A stretch of DNA of 64,000 bases from Opitutia bacterium ISCC 52 (GTDB lineage Bacteria > Verrucomicrobiota > Verrucomicrobiia > Opitutales > UBA2995), in the NCBI GenBank assembly GCA_014529675.2, contig CP076040.1, forward strand, positions 3,553,894 to 3,617,893, given 5' to 3'. Numbering within the stretch: the stretch's first letter is position 1; each line of letters opens with the position of its first letter. Below are positions 27,647 through 37,211 of this stretch, piece by piece. The notes beneath the pieces are model-generated. The model was given only the letters and a program-made list of their open reading frames with translations. It was not told the origin of the DNA and searched no databases. The position numbers and the translations under genes are program-made.

Positions 27647-29212
27647 ATGAAACGATACCTCCTAATCCTTTTCACATTCTTCACCGCAGCCGCTTCGCTT
27701 CTGGCAAACTGGTACCAGGCAAGCGGACCCAATGGCAACTTTGTTATTGAGGATGCATCAGCTCCGAATCAATGGAGTGTAGCGCTGGACCAAAACATCG
27801 CCTGGAAACAAACGCTGCCGGAGCTAGGCCAAAGCTCGGTCACTATTTGGGAGGACAAACTCTTCTTCACGATCAATAAACCGGTTCATGAGGATACGGA
27901 ACTTTCAAAAGACATCATTGCCTACTGCTGCAGTGCGAAAGATGGCTCCGTCATTTGGACCAAAGAAATCAAAGGCACCCACCTGCTAAAAACCGGAAGT
28001 AGTTTTGGCGATGCTTCGGGACTACCCGCAGTAACCAATGGCAACATCGTCGCCTTCTTCAACGCTGCAGGAGCCATCGAAGGGTTTGATCTCTATGGCA
28101 ATCGACTCTGGAGAAGAGAAGCGCTCTCAGCTTACCGAGGATCTCCATTCCTCGTAGACAATAAACTGGTCTATATTCAAATGAATTGGCCCCCAGACGA
28201 AAAGGGCGGTTACCCACACCCAGAGGAAGAATTGCACGTTTCTGAATGGACGCAGATGCAGGCCATTGACATCGAAACGGGAAAGCCGATTTGGGCGACC
28301 ACCTGTGGTGCCAACATCGGTAGCCAACCGCTACCACTGAAACTCGACGACGGCCGGAACGTCATGGTGGTTGGCCGTGGAGGAGGACACACTCCCCCGG
28401 AAAAACCCTTGGGGATTTCCCTGGTAGACCTAAAAGATGGATCCGAGATCTGGAAGCTTCCGATCGACCTCTGGGAGTGCCGGCAAACAGTCCCCGTCTA
28501 CAAGGGTATGATTCCTATCATTCACGATGAAGAGCATTGGTGGGTAGACCTAAAATCTGGGAAAGTAACCAAGAAGACATCCATCATTAAAAACGTTTCG
28601 GTGCGCAAACGCGTCGGTAGTAAGTGGAAGTCTACCAAGGAGACGATCAAGTCTTCAGAGCGTCCCTATGAGATTAGCAACCAGTCAAATCTCCTGGTTG
28701 GTAAGTTTCACTACTTTCGCAATTACCAAAGCAATTACCTCGGTCGTGTAAATTTGGATACAGCAAAAGTTGAATACCTTCAACTACCCACCAGCTTGCT
28801 TCGCAAGCCCGGCAAAGCCGATCGATTCGTCTGGAATGAGTCCGACCTGGATGGTCCTCTGGAGAAATCATTTAATGTTCCTACCGAACCCTCCTACTGG
28901 ACCTTCCAAACGAACCATGTAACCAACTCAAGAGGCTTCAAACTTCTCGGAGATGTTCGCGCACGCGGCAATGGTTGGGGGCATGTCGCTGCAGCCATTT
29001 CCACCGCCGTAGGAGATACCCTTTATGTGCCCATGATGAATGGCATGGTTCACGCGATCGATTGGGAAGCAAAGACGTTCGATGAATCAGCTATCAAAGC
29101 CATCAATGACCTGGGCCCACTCGGCGACGCTTTTAATCGTACCAATATTACCTTCGCCGACGGAAAGCTCTACGCACTGACCATCAAAGAGTTGATCTGT
29201 ATTCAGGAGTAA
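27647..29212 (+). CDS. Exported PQQ-like beta-propeller protein
   Basis: 521 residues from ATG 27647 (MKRYLLILFTFFTAAASLLA signal); the frame opens four codons earlier at a TTG. The propeller strands are more diverged than in the preceding gene but recognisable: NIAWKQTLPELGQSSVTIWEDKLFFT, KDGSVIWTKEIKG, DLYGNRLWRREAL, DIETGKPIWATTCG, KDGSEIWKLPID. It is the last gene of the run that starts at 25154 and is followed by the paired repeat between convergent genes. Confidence 0.87.
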   Translation: MKRYLLILFTFFTAAASLLANWYQASGPNGNFVIEDASAPNQWSVALDQNIAWKQTLPELGQSSVTIWEDKLFFTINKPVHEDTELSKDIIAYCCSAKDGSVIWTKEIKGTHLLKTGSSFGDASGLPAVTNGNIVAFFNAAGAIEGFDLYGNRLWRREALSAYRGSPFLVDNKLVYIQMNWPPDEKGGYPHPEEELHVSEWTQMQAIDIETGKPIWATTCGANIGSQPLPLKLDDGRNVMVVGRGGGHTPPEKPLGISLVDLKDGSEIWKLPIDLWECRQTVPVYKGMIPIIHDEEHWWVDLKSGKVTKKTSIIKNVSVRKRVGSKWKSTKETIKSSERPYEISNQSNLLVGKFHYFRNYQSNYLGRVNLDTAKVEYLQLPTSLLRKPGKADRFVWNESDLDGPLEKSFNVPTEPSYWTFQTNHVTNSRGFKLLGDVRARGNGWGHVAAAISTAVGDTLYVPMMNGMVHAIDWEAKTFDESAIKAINDLGPLGDAFNRTNITFADGKLYALTIKELICIQE

Positions 29213-29266
29213 TTTGTAGACAACCAGTCTCGTGAATTACACGAACGGTTCTCCGATCTATTTCAA

Positions 29267-29339
29267 TGTAGGAAGGGAGCTTGCTCCCGAAAAATATTGT
29301 TCTGACATAGTGAAATCGGGAGCAAGCTCCCTTCCTACA
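29267..29339. repeat. Paired GTAG-head palindromes, locus E
   Basis: A perfect 24-bp inverted repeat (29267-29290 and 29316-29339) starts TGTAGGAAGGGAGCTTGC. Each arm contains its own palindrome GGGAGC-TT-GCTCCC. The heads point outward. The repeat lies between two convergent genes and could also work as a bidirectional terminator. Confidence 0.85.
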
Positions 29340-29426
29340 CACTCAGACGAAGCCCAATAACGCTATAAAATATTCTCGCCTACATCCACGCTTCTGGCGG
29401 GGTGTCTCTAAAAACCGGTAGCAGCA

Positions 29427-30470
29427 TCACTCTTTCGGCACCCGCGCCAAGCCGGATTGGCAATGGCCACTCGCCCAAGCGCCCTCCCCGTGAACACCAG
29501 CATAGAGCATATAATAGTAGTCACCCAGCTCGAAAACCTGGGGTGTTAGCAAGCCCTCTGAGTCCCAGGCATTGGGATCTTCATTTGTTGTGAAGATTGG
29601 ATTGTAGGGATTGGCCTCAAAGGTCTTAAAATCTCTGGTTCGCACATGCCCGACCTGATAAATGCGATCCTCTCCTCTCCCACCATAAAAGATGTGAAAG
29701 TACTCGGGGCCTTTAAGGAGCTCCGCTTCACGTACACCCTCCGAATCCCAGGCAGCACTGCCGGCAAAAACAGGATTGTTTGGATCCTTGGTAATATTCG
29801 TTGGGTCACTCACCGGAGCGGTAGCGTAACAAATAGTCGGATTGTGTTTCCAACTTTCCATGCCCGTATAAATGATGTGAATCGTATCCCCGACAATGGC
29901 CGTCGACGTATGCCCAGCCACCTGTTTTTCGTGTGGGAACTCGGACGCAATAACCGGGGTACTTTGCGCACGCTTCCAATCTCCGAAGTCATCTCCTTTC
30001 AACAACAACCCCGTCTGCTTTGGAGCGATCCCTGGGGCATCTTCCTTGACCAGGTAATACATATAATACCTTCCGTCGTGAGGATTAAAGAAGGGATTCG
30101 GATACTCAATAGACTTGCTGTCCATACCCGTGGCGGGAGGTGTCAGGATGGGATTACCGGGATCATGAACGAGTTGCCGAAGATCAGATTTAGGTGCCCA
30201 GCTATGCCGCAGATCCCAAAAGTTTTTCGGATCCCGCATAGACCAAAAATAGTGCACCGTTTCTTCCACCACGATCGCATGGGCGGCAGCCGCCCATTGA
30301 TCCGGCGGTGAGGTAAACAAGGGACTGGCGCCTTCCACTCGTTCCCAGTTCGTGAAGGTCTCGAAAGGGATGGCTGAATCGTTTTCCTCGACTGGAATAC
30401 ACCCCATCCAGATGGCAAGCGGGAGCAGAAAGGGAATTAGGTAAACGGGGCTTCGCGATTTTGTGTTCAT
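29427..30470 (-). CDS. GH43/GH32-like five-bladed propeller lipoprotein
   Basis: 347 residues with a lipobox (AIWMGC, Cys 24). Repeats such as EYPNPFFNPHDGRYYMYYLV, VAGHTSTAIVGDTIHIIYTGM, VREAELLKGPEYFHIFYGG and LLTPQVFELGDYYYMLYAGV are the strands of a five-bladed glycoside-hydrolase propeller (GH43/GH32/GH130-like). Acidic residues occupy plausible catalytic places, but I cannot assign a specific subfamily. It presumably acts on glycans at the cell surface. Confidence 0.8.
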   Translation of the reverse strand: MNTKSRSPVYLIPFLLPLAIWMGCIPVEENDSAIPFETFTNWERVEGASPLFTSPPDQWAAAAHAIVVEETVHYFWSMRDPKNFWDLRHSWAPKSDLRQLVHDPGNPILTPPATGMDSKSIEYPNPFFNPHDGRYYMYYLVKEDAPGIAPKQTGLLLKGDDFGDWKRAQSTPVIASEFPHEKQVAGHTSTAIVGDTIHIIYTGMESWKHNPTICYATAPVSDPTNITKDPNNPVFAGSAAWDSEGVREAELLKGPEYFHIFYGGRGEDRIYQVGHVRTRDFKTFEANPYNPIFTTNEDPNAWDSEGLLTPQVFELGDYYYMLYAGVHGEGAWASGHCQSGLARVPKE

Positions 30471-30582
30471 GCTTGGACTTGGGTCGATAGCTCTATCATG
30501 TCCGAATAATCCTCTACCGTCAAATGGGGCTACTGATTTTCCTTCAGAAAGTTCACAATTCCAGCACTATTGAACGCTCCAT

Positions 30583-30705
30583 CCACAGTCTCACGACTGT
30601 GGCTACAATTAAGCAGGATAAACTGAAAACCTATTCGGCAATCCTACACTGCCAATTGAGCCGCATATATTCATTCTGGGTAGGGCGCTATCGCCGAGAG
30701 CGCCG
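30583..30705. repeat. Paired GTAG-head palindromes, locus F
   Basis: On the minus strand, 30606 down to 30583 is GTAG followed by the palindrome CCACAGTC-GTGA-GACTGTGG. On the plus strand, 30679-30705 begins GGTAGGGCGCTATCGCC and forms GGCGCT...AGCGCC. Heads face each other. The two cores share no sequence, only the GTAG head. This lies in the 30471-30724 intergenic gap; nothing else is visible there. Confidence 0.7.
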
Positions 30706-30724
30706 ATTTCTGAACAAAAAGAAA

Positions 30725-31708
30725 TCAGCCTTCATCCTTCAGCTTTTTGACATTCTCTTCCACCATTCCCATGAACGTGTGTTCCGGTTGGAAGCCGAGC
30801 AACTCCTTGATCTTGGCATTGCTCGTTCTGTAGTGAACGGCTTTGCCGGGCATGTAGGCTTTGACCAAGGGCAATCCTGTGATCTCAGCCATCCTGGGTA
30901 AGGCTTTGTCAAACTCGACCACGTCGTCCGGTTCGAGATTAAAGATCTCATTCGCAGCCTTCGGATGAGTCATGGCAAGATAGACACCATGGGCCACATC
31001 TCTTACATCCGCGATGTGCATCTGGTAAGGCAATCCATCCTCCTCGCCATGCTGAATGATCATCTTTGGGCCATCATCCCCACGAAGGGCTTCCAATTTC
31101 TCCGCCACGACTGTGTTTCCAAAAAATTCCATCTGCTTAATTTTGCTCTCAAGGAAAAACCGCGGTCCTGAAAAGAAACTATCAGGATCCAGCACCTCGT
31201 CTGCGGATTGGGTATGCGGAAAACGCAGTATCACCGTTTCCAATCCTTGCCTCTGATAAAAAGAGACCAGTTCCTCACCCAGCTTTTTGGTCAGTCCATA
31301 AAATGAAGTGGGGTTCATGGGCATGTCCTCAGTAATGGGGAATACCTTCGCAGCCGTTTCTGGGTAAACTTCTCCCGAAGAGGCAAACACAAATCGCCCC
31401 ACTCCGACATCCTTCGCAGCACTCAAGAGGCTTTGCGTGGCCGAAACATTCGCCTCGAACATCTGTGGGTTATCCTGTGGATGCCAGGACATCATCGCTC
31501 CCAGATGAAGCACATAAGCTACCCCTTGCAGGCAATCATTCAGATCCACGCCATCCTTATAATTGGTTTGCACATGAGAGTACTGCTCGTGAGCCAACCG
31601 AGCGGGAGCAAGGTCCAGCCCAATCACTTCAAAACCATCATTTAACAGCAATTGGCCAAGGCGAACGCCAATCCGACCTGAGGCACCAGTTAAAAAAACC
31701 TTTTCCAT
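30725..31708 (-). CDS. NAD-dependent epimerase/dehydratase (extended SDR)
   Basis: 327 residues from ATG 31708. The Rossmann motif is TGASGRIG near residues 8-15, and the catalytic pair is YGLTKK (YxxxK) near 138 with an upstream Ser (FASSGEVY). The region FFLESKIKQMEFFG and the C-terminal FQPEHTFMGMVEENVKKL fit the UDP-sugar epimerase-like SDR family. It probably acts on a sugar or sugar acid. It starts 2 nt after the stop of the aldo/keto reductase gene, so the two are co-translated. Confidence 0.9.
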   Translation of the reverse strand: MEKVFLTGASGRIGVRLGQLLLNDGFEVIGLDLAPARLAHEQYSHVQTNYKDGVDLNDCLQGVAYVLHLGAMMSWHPQDNPQMFEANVSATQSLLSAAKDVGVGRFVFASSGEVYPETAAKVFPITEDMPMNPTSFYGLTKKLGEELVSFYQRQGLETVILRFPHTQSADEVLDPDSFFSGPRFFLESKIKQMEFFGNTVVAEKLEALRGDDGPKMIIQHGEEDGLPYQMHIADVRDVAHGVYLAMTHPKAANEIFNLEPDDVVEFDKALPRMAEITGLPLVKAYMPGKAVHYRTSNAKIKELLGFQPEHTFMGMVEENVKKLKDEG

Positions 31709-31710
31709 AC

Positions 31711-32736
31711 TCAAATAACCGTCTTGTAGATTTCTGTTCGGGTATCTTCGTAGTATTGCAGAGCAGCCACTTTTTCAACAATCCTCTGCTTGTCCGCATC
31801 CGATAATTTAACAAATTCTCGGGCGATTCTGGCATTCTGCCGAACGTGGTCAGGGGTCTCCATGCCACTTACCAGAGCTGTGATCGGTTGAGAGAGAATG
31901 AACTGAAAATTTTCCTCCAGGCTGATGTCGCCAGGAATCGGCCAACGCTCTACCTTCGCATCGCGACTTGCCAGTTTTTGCCCAGTGAGAGCTCCTCCAG
32001 CTAGGGACTTCATGCCAATGTGTGAAAGCCCCTGTCGGATGACCTGAGGAATTACCTGGGTGGTAAAGCTGTTACCAGGAGATCCAGCATCCACCGAATT
32101 GACGGGAGTTTGAAAACAACAGACGAATGGATCATCCCGGGTAATTTCCAGAAAGTAGCGGGCTACCGTCATGTGGGTATGACAGGAGACACCCAGGTGA
32201 CGGACGCGTCGCTGCGCCTGCAGCTCACGGACCTTGTCGAAGACCCCGTTCCGTTTCCGAATATCCACATCTTCGATTGTGGACAGTGAGTGAATGTAGA
32301 GCAGGTCCACATAGTCGGTTTTCATCCGTTTGAGCGACAAATCAAATTCAGCTTGGAAATCATCCGCTGTCTTGGCCGTGGACTTGGTCATCAGAAAAAC
32401 GTGCTCACGGTATTTCGGGCAGAGAAACTTGCCATACCGCTCTTCGGCCCGACCTTGCTGGTAACTATGCGCAGTATCGAAAAAACGAACTCCTTCCTCC
32501 AATGCCGTTTCAATCACGGCCTGCGAGGCACGCTCTTCTACCAGTCCAACATGGTAACCACCCACTGAGAGGAGGGTCAGCTCGTCATCTGTCCCTGCAA
32601 GTGGGCGCGTCGGAAGAATGGCTCCCAGCTTATCTGATCCACCAGCCTTAATCGAAGCAGCCTGACTCATATTGCGCATCAAACTAGCGGCCAGAATCCC
32701 CTTAGCGCTCGTCTCTATAAATTCGCGTCTTTTCAT
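31711..32736 (-). CDS. Tat-exported aldo/keto reductase
   Basis: 341 residues from ATG 32736, chosen because a full AGGAGG lies six bases upstream and the protein then begins MKRREFIETSAKGILAAS, a twin-arginine-like signal. The body is an AKR barrel: FFDTAHSYQQGRAEERYG (Asp and Tyr of the catalytic set), FLMTKST (Lys) and YIHSL (His position). C-terminal LVSGMETPDHVRQN is also typical. Oxidoreductases of this subgroup are common in Verrucomicrobiota glycan loci; the cofactor may be loaded before Tat export. Upstream ORF extension to 32766 is not supported. Confidence 0.9.
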   Translation of the reverse strand: MKRREFIETSAKGILAASLMRNMSQAASIKAGGSDKLGAILPTRPLAGTDDELTLLSVGGYHVGLVEERASQAVIETALEEGVRFFDTAHSYQQGRAEERYGKFLCPKYREHVFLMTKSTAKTADDFQAEFDLSLKRMKTDYVDLLYIHSLSTIEDVDIRKRNGVFDKVRELQAQRRVRHLGVSCHTHMTVARYFLEITRDDPFVCCFQTPVNSVDAGSPGNSFTTQVIPQVIRQGLSHIGMKSLAGGALTGQKLASRDAKVERWPIPGDISLEENFQFILSQPITALVSGMETPDHVRQNARIAREFVKLSDADKQRIVEKVAALQYYEDTRTEIYKTVI

Positions 32737-32742
32737 AGTATT

Positions 32743-32748
32743 CCTCCT
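32743..32748 (-). promoter_or_regulatory. Strong Shine-Dalgarno site
   Basis: AGGAGG on the minus strand, six bases before ATG 32736, decides the start of the aldo/keto reductase and places its Tat signal at the very N-terminus. Confidence 0.75.
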
Positions 32749-32913
32749 GTAAATATCTCTAATCAAATCCCGACTTTCGTCAGCGTAAAACTAACTCACA
32801 AACCTGTAATTTTTCAAGTGATTTGAGCTTCAACGGTTGACCAAGTTCACATGCCATTTTCCTCAATCACAATTGCCTTGTGGCAACCCTACTTTTGATA
32901 AGGATTTAGAACG

Positions 32914-35046
32914 ATGCCGACTGCACCACTTCTTTCCCGAATTTGCATGAACAACGTGTACGCCCTCATCGGACTCTGTCTCTTCAATCTGCTGTCTGCC
33001 AAAGCTCAATCCGAAAGACAAAATTTCATCGTCCTACTCGTAGACGATTGGGGATGGACCGACGGCGGGGTTTTCGGATCCGACCTGTATGAAACCCCCA
33101 ACATGGATGCCCTGGCCGAAGAAGGGGTACGATTCACCAATGCTTATGCAGCTTGCACGGTCTGCTCGCCTACCCGTGCGGCCATGATGACCGGTCAGTA
33201 TCCTGGACGAACAAACGTCACCGATTTCATTCCAGGAAAAACCGTGAACAATACACCTGTGCTCATTCCGGATTGGACTCAACGCCTAGAGTATGAACAC
33301 ACCACGATCGCTGAGGCTCTGCGAGATCATGGCTACAAAACCGCTCATATCGGCAAATGGCACCTGACTCCGCGTTCCGAGCATTTGGAAGTTACACGCC
33401 CCTACTACCCAGAAGAACATGGATTCGACATCAATGTTGCTGGCAACCAATGGGGCGTTCCCCCTGGCGGCTACTTTCTTCCCAACCGCCTGGATCTGCC
33501 CGGAGCCGATGAGGGTGAGTACCTTACACATGAGCTGACCAACCGGGCCCTAGCCATCATAGAAAATTGGCGAGACGATTCCTTCTTTATCTACTTTCCC
33601 TATTACAACGTCCACACGCCCATTCAAGCTCCAGCCGATCGCACTGCCTATTTTCAAAAGCAGATCAAATCAGGCATGACTCACACAGACGCCAAATACG
33701 CTGCCATGGTGGAAGCAGTGGATCAATCGATAGGTCGTCTCCGGGCAAAGTTGAAAGACCTGAAACTCGATGAACATACCACCATCATACTAACCGGTGA
33801 TAACGGTGGTCTCGACCGCGACGGTCGTCCTACCGACAACACGCCTCTGAGAGAAGGAAAGGGTTCATCCTACGAGGGAGGTGTTCGTGTTCCTGGCATC
33901 GTGCTAGCTCCTGGTGTTTCCAAGCCAGGTATTTCAGATGAACCGATCATTACGGTGGATGTGTTTCCCACTCTGTTAGATCTGGCGAATATTAAACCTT
34001 CAACAGAACTAGATAAGGTATTGGATGGAAAGTCACTGGTTCCGCTTCTCAGCGATACCCATGCTGAACTCGACCGTGACGCAGTCTTCTTTCATTATCC
34101 GCACTATCATTCCGAAGGGGCTGTACCTCACTCTGCGATCCGCACTCGAGACTGGAAGCTCATCCACTTCCTCAACGACGATCATATCGAACTATACCAT
34201 CTTAAAGAAGATATCTCAGAGAAAAACGATCTATCAAACTCACATCCTCAAAAAGCCGCCGACCTATTGGCCCAACTCGACGCCTGGCGAAAGGAAGTGA
34301 ATGCACAACTACCCCCCACCAACCTAGACTTCGATCCAAGTAAGCCCGTCGATGTTTCAGGAAGAGGGTCACCGACTCCTGTCCGTCAAATCGATCGGGA
34401 CCGAATCAAAGCGAAACAAATTAATTCAGAGTCCGATTTTGAGGTCGTCGATTCAATCGACATGCTCGTAGGCAACGAGCTCGACCCCTGGAAAGCATCC
34501 TCCTTTGCCTATGAAGGCGATCTCTACATGTGGGATGGTGTTCTGAATACCGGTTGGGGATCCTACATCAGCGGGGTTACCTGGAACAAGGAACCACCAG
34601 CGAGAACCAACTTCGAGATCGAGCTGGAAGCGCGCTTCACAGACGGTAATGATTTTTTCTTGGGACTGACTGTTCCCGTAAAGGAGAGCTACATCACTTG
34701 GATCGTCGGCGGCTGGGGCGGTACGGTCGTTGGCATTTCGGACATCAATGGCAGTTCCGCAGATGACAACGAAACGACTGTGGAAATGACCTTTGAGAAG
34801 GAGCGTTGGTACCGCTGTAAATTGCGCGTGGTGGATGAACACATTCAGTGCTGGATCGACGATAAGAAAATCATCGATGTTGATACCCAGGGGAAGAAAG
34901 TAAATTTACGCCCCGGCCCCATTATCGGCTCTGCTCCCATCGGCCTGGCAGCCTACGACACCATTGCCGAATACCGAAACATGATCTGGCGCAACCTAGC
35001 TCCTAACGGAAACCAACCATCCCGATTTCCAAAAACAATGGATTAA
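32914..35046 (+). CDS. Sulfatase with C-terminal DUF1080-like domain
   Basis: 710 residues; ATG 32947 (MNNVYALIGLCLFNLL) would give a cleaner signal peptide. Residues about 36-480 are an S1 (alkaline-phosphatase-fold) arylsulfatase: VDDWGWTD metal site, C84-S-P-T-R88 as the formylglycine motif, GKWHL near 150 and TGDNGG near 298. Residues about 515-700 form a second domain (FAYEGDLYMWDGVLNTGWGS; ERWYRCKLRVVDEHIQCWID), a DUF1080/LamG-like beta-sandwich that may bind the glycan substrate. At 710 aa it is longer than ordinary sulfatases by exactly this tail. It removes sulfate esters from a glycan outside the cytoplasm. Confidence 0.92.
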   Translation: MPTAPLLSRICMNNVYALIGLCLFNLLSAKAQSERQNFIVLLVDDWGWTDGGVFGSDLYETPNMDALAEEGVRFTNAYAACTVCSPTRAAMMTGQYPGRTNVTDFIPGKTVNNTPVLIPDWTQRLEYEHTTIAEALRDHGYKTAHIGKWHLTPRSEHLEVTRPYYPEEHGFDINVAGNQWGVPPGGYFLPNRLDLPGADEGEYLTHELTNRALAIIENWRDDSFFIYFPYYNVHTPIQAPADRTAYFQKQIKSGMTHTDAKYAAMVEAVDQSIGRLRAKLKDLKLDEHTTIILTGDNGGLDRDGRPTDNTPLREGKGSSYEGGVRVPGIVLAPGVSKPGISDEPIITVDVFPTLLDLANIKPSTELDKVLDGKSLVPLLSDTHAELDRDAVFFHYPHYHSEGAVPHSAIRTRDWKLIHFLNDDHIELYHLKEDISEKNDLSNSHPQKAADLLAQLDAWRKEVNAQLPPTNLDFDPSKPVDVSGRGSPTPVRQIDRDRIKAKQINSESDFEVVDSIDMLVGNELDPWKASSFAYEGDLYMWDGVLNTGWGSYISGVTWNKEPPARTNFEIELEARFTDGNDFFLGLTVPVKESYITWIVGGWGGTVVGISDINGSSADDNETTVEMTFEKERWYRCKLRVVDEHIQCWIDDKKIIDVDTQGKKVNLRPGPIIGSAPIGLAAYDTIAEYRNMIWRNLAPNGNQPSRFPKTMD

Positions 35047-35069
35047 GTTCCCACCGCGGTCCGGATTTA

Positions 35070-37115
35070 TTACTCCCAGGTAATGTGCTCGTGTTGGTAG
35101 TAGATAAAACGTCCTTTTTCAGTGCCGACCACTAAGTCTGGCTTGCCATTGAAAAAAGCGACTGCAGGTGAGCAGGAGTGTTGTCCCAAATGGACAGGTT
35201 TTCCGCGATGGTGCAGTAATTTAGGATAGGCAAACACAGGCTTTTGATTGGAGCCTTTGTTTTCCAGGAAGAGTACCGCCGCCCCGGCTTTGTTGCGCGA
35301 CCAGGGAAGTCCGCTTTCATCGGCCACGGGAACGGTGCCGTGCCTCGGGGTACCCACGATTAAATCGAAATCTCCGTCTTGATCCCAGTCGATGGATTCG
35401 AACTTGGTACGACCTCGTCCACCAGCATCAAGAAAATTGGCATGAATAGGAGAACCATCTTCAAGTAATAGTTTGCCACCTTCCTCCAGATTGAATGCAT
35501 CTACCTGATAGTAGAGGTGAAACTGATCCTGATCATTGAGCGTGATGTAAACCTTGCGACCATCCAGCGAGTCAATGCCAGGCCGGGTACGCCAGCTGCC
35601 ATGCATATCCAGATCCTCCAGGTATAAAGGTTTACCAGATGCAAGTTGAGGCTCGGTTTTCGTACCCACATTTATATACACCGTTTGCATACCCCGGACG
35701 TCATTCATGAGTATGTCGAGCAGGCCGTCTCCATCCCAATCGTATACATTGGGGCAGGTGTAACCCCAGCGTGCTTCACCCGGGCCCTGGATGCTGCTGT
35801 ATTGACCTTGGATATGCACGAGTTCTCCAGCAGCGGCAATCCGTTGTGGAGGAGCGAATAAAGGTTGTGACGTCTTGGATACGTTTTCGAAAAACAGGAA
35901 GAAGCCCTGGGAGTTTCCGGCAACAATGTCGAGCCGGCCGTCTCCGTTCCAATCAACGATATTGGGAACCACCAGAGTTCCTCCGAACAACTCGGCCGAA
36001 ACCTGTTGTAATTCTCCCATCGGCTTAAAAGAAATGCGATCGAGAAGATCATTATCCCGTAAGCGTTGGTAATAATACATTCCTCCTTCGCCAGAAGCCA
36101 GAATGTCCATGCTGTTTGGGTTACGGGATGGATACGCAATGACGTTGGTCCAGGTTTCCGGATGGCGAAGCGAGATGCCATTCGGATCCACAATCGGCCG
36201 TTTCGTAATGGTATCTCCAGGCATAAACCCAGAAAGCGTATGCAAGCCGCCAAGCATAGTGCCGAGGATCAGCCTGGGGTCCCCCTTATTTTCCAAAATC
36301 GCCATTCCATTAATACCGAATTGGCCGCCATTCTCGTGGGAAACCATTTCTACGGCCTTCGTATTCTGAGGCTGGTCTGAAAAGGAAAGTTCCACCCGGT
36401 AAACGGCATCACGAGGAATACCGCCCATCCAGATACCAGACCCGTCGAATGGCCGGTAGGCAGCATTGCGGTGGTGCACCAGGGTTGGTTTATAGAGGGT
36501 GTCGTTGGAGACGCTCAGAAAAAGGGTCATTTGCCCATCCTCGTCAAGGGAAGCCGTGGCTGCACGGGGCAAGCGCGGTAATCCCGCCAGCTTGATTCTT
36601 GATTCAACATCAAAGCGCAAGGCATTCCGATCAAAACGTGCGACGACTATTTCTTGATGCCGTACCCAGATTCCAAAGACATCTCCATTCGCTGTCTGAA
36701 AAACATATCCGGCCACTGCATGATCCTGAAGCAAATGGTCTTCCATTTTCGTAAGCTCCGGTACTTCAACTTCGATGGGTGCAGAAAAAACCGGTACTCC
36801 TTCCGGTGTATCCTTCATGTATTTATACAAGTGAAAGCCTGGATACCAGCGATCAGAACTGACAAAGATATCTGGCCGCTCGCCACTATAGACGAACGCA
36901 TAGCCCAGCGGAGTGGAACTGATTCCGATGGATGCAATAGGACCCACACCATGGTTTCCACCGACCTTGATGCTTTGGCCACTGACCAAGGTAGCATTGA
37001 GGCTATCCGTCTTCTCATTCTGCGCGCTAAGCAAGGATGGTAAGCTCAGCCAAAAAAATAAAAGAGTGGATCTGAAAACCAAAACGAAAATGTCTTTGTA
37101 GAGTCCCCTTGTCAT
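35070..37115 (-). CDS. Secreted FG-GAP/VCBS propeller protein
   Basis: 681 residues with a hydrophobic signal segment at about 10-31. Calcium-loop blades are recognisable in the second half: VDWNGDGRLDIVAGNSQGF, YDWDGDGLLDILMNDVRG and IDWDQDGDFDLIVGTPRHG, with a last degenerate one (FFNGKPDLVVGTEKGRF). The first half also looks like propeller strands (GGHP-type repeats are absent). Function is unknown; large exported propellers of this type often accompany polysaccharide loci. It converges with the sulfatase and diverges from the sialidase-like gene. Confidence 0.85.
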   Translation of the reverse strand: MTRGLYKDIFVLVFRSTLLFFWLSLPSLLSAQNEKTDSLNATLVSGQSIKVGGNHGVGPIASIGISSTPLGYAFVYSGERPDIFVSSDRWYPGFHLYKYMKDTPEGVPVFSAPIEVEVPELTKMEDHLLQDHAVAGYVFQTANGDVFGIWVRHQEIVVARFDRNALRFDVESRIKLAGLPRLPRAATASLDEDGQMTLFLSVSNDTLYKPTLVHHRNAAYRPFDGSGIWMGGIPRDAVYRVELSFSDQPQNTKAVEMVSHENGGQFGINGMAILENKGDPRLILGTMLGGLHTLSGFMPGDTITKRPIVDPNGISLRHPETWTNVIAYPSRNPNSMDILASGEGGMYYYQRLRDNDLLDRISFKPMGELQQVSAELFGGTLVVPNIVDWNGDGRLDIVAGNSQGFFLFFENVSKTSQPLFAPPQRIAAAGELVHIQGQYSSIQGPGEARWGYTCPNVYDWDGDGLLDILMNDVRGMQTVYINVGTKTEPQLASGKPLYLEDLDMHGSWRTRPGIDSLDGRKVYITLNDQDQFHLYYQVDAFNLEEGGKLLLEDGSPIHANFLDAGGRGRTKFESIDWDQDGDFDLIVGTPRHGTVPVADESGLPWSRNKAGAAVLFLENKGSNQKPVFAYPKLLHHRGKPVHLGQHSCSPAVAFFNGKPDLVVGTEKGRFIYYQHEHITWE

Positions 37116-37211
37116 TTACTCACACAAACTTGATCACTTTTGTGTCTGGTGTCAGGAAAAATATACGGTCGTTATTGCCTTGAGGCATGTTCTCTTCCTA
37201 AATTGAGCATT

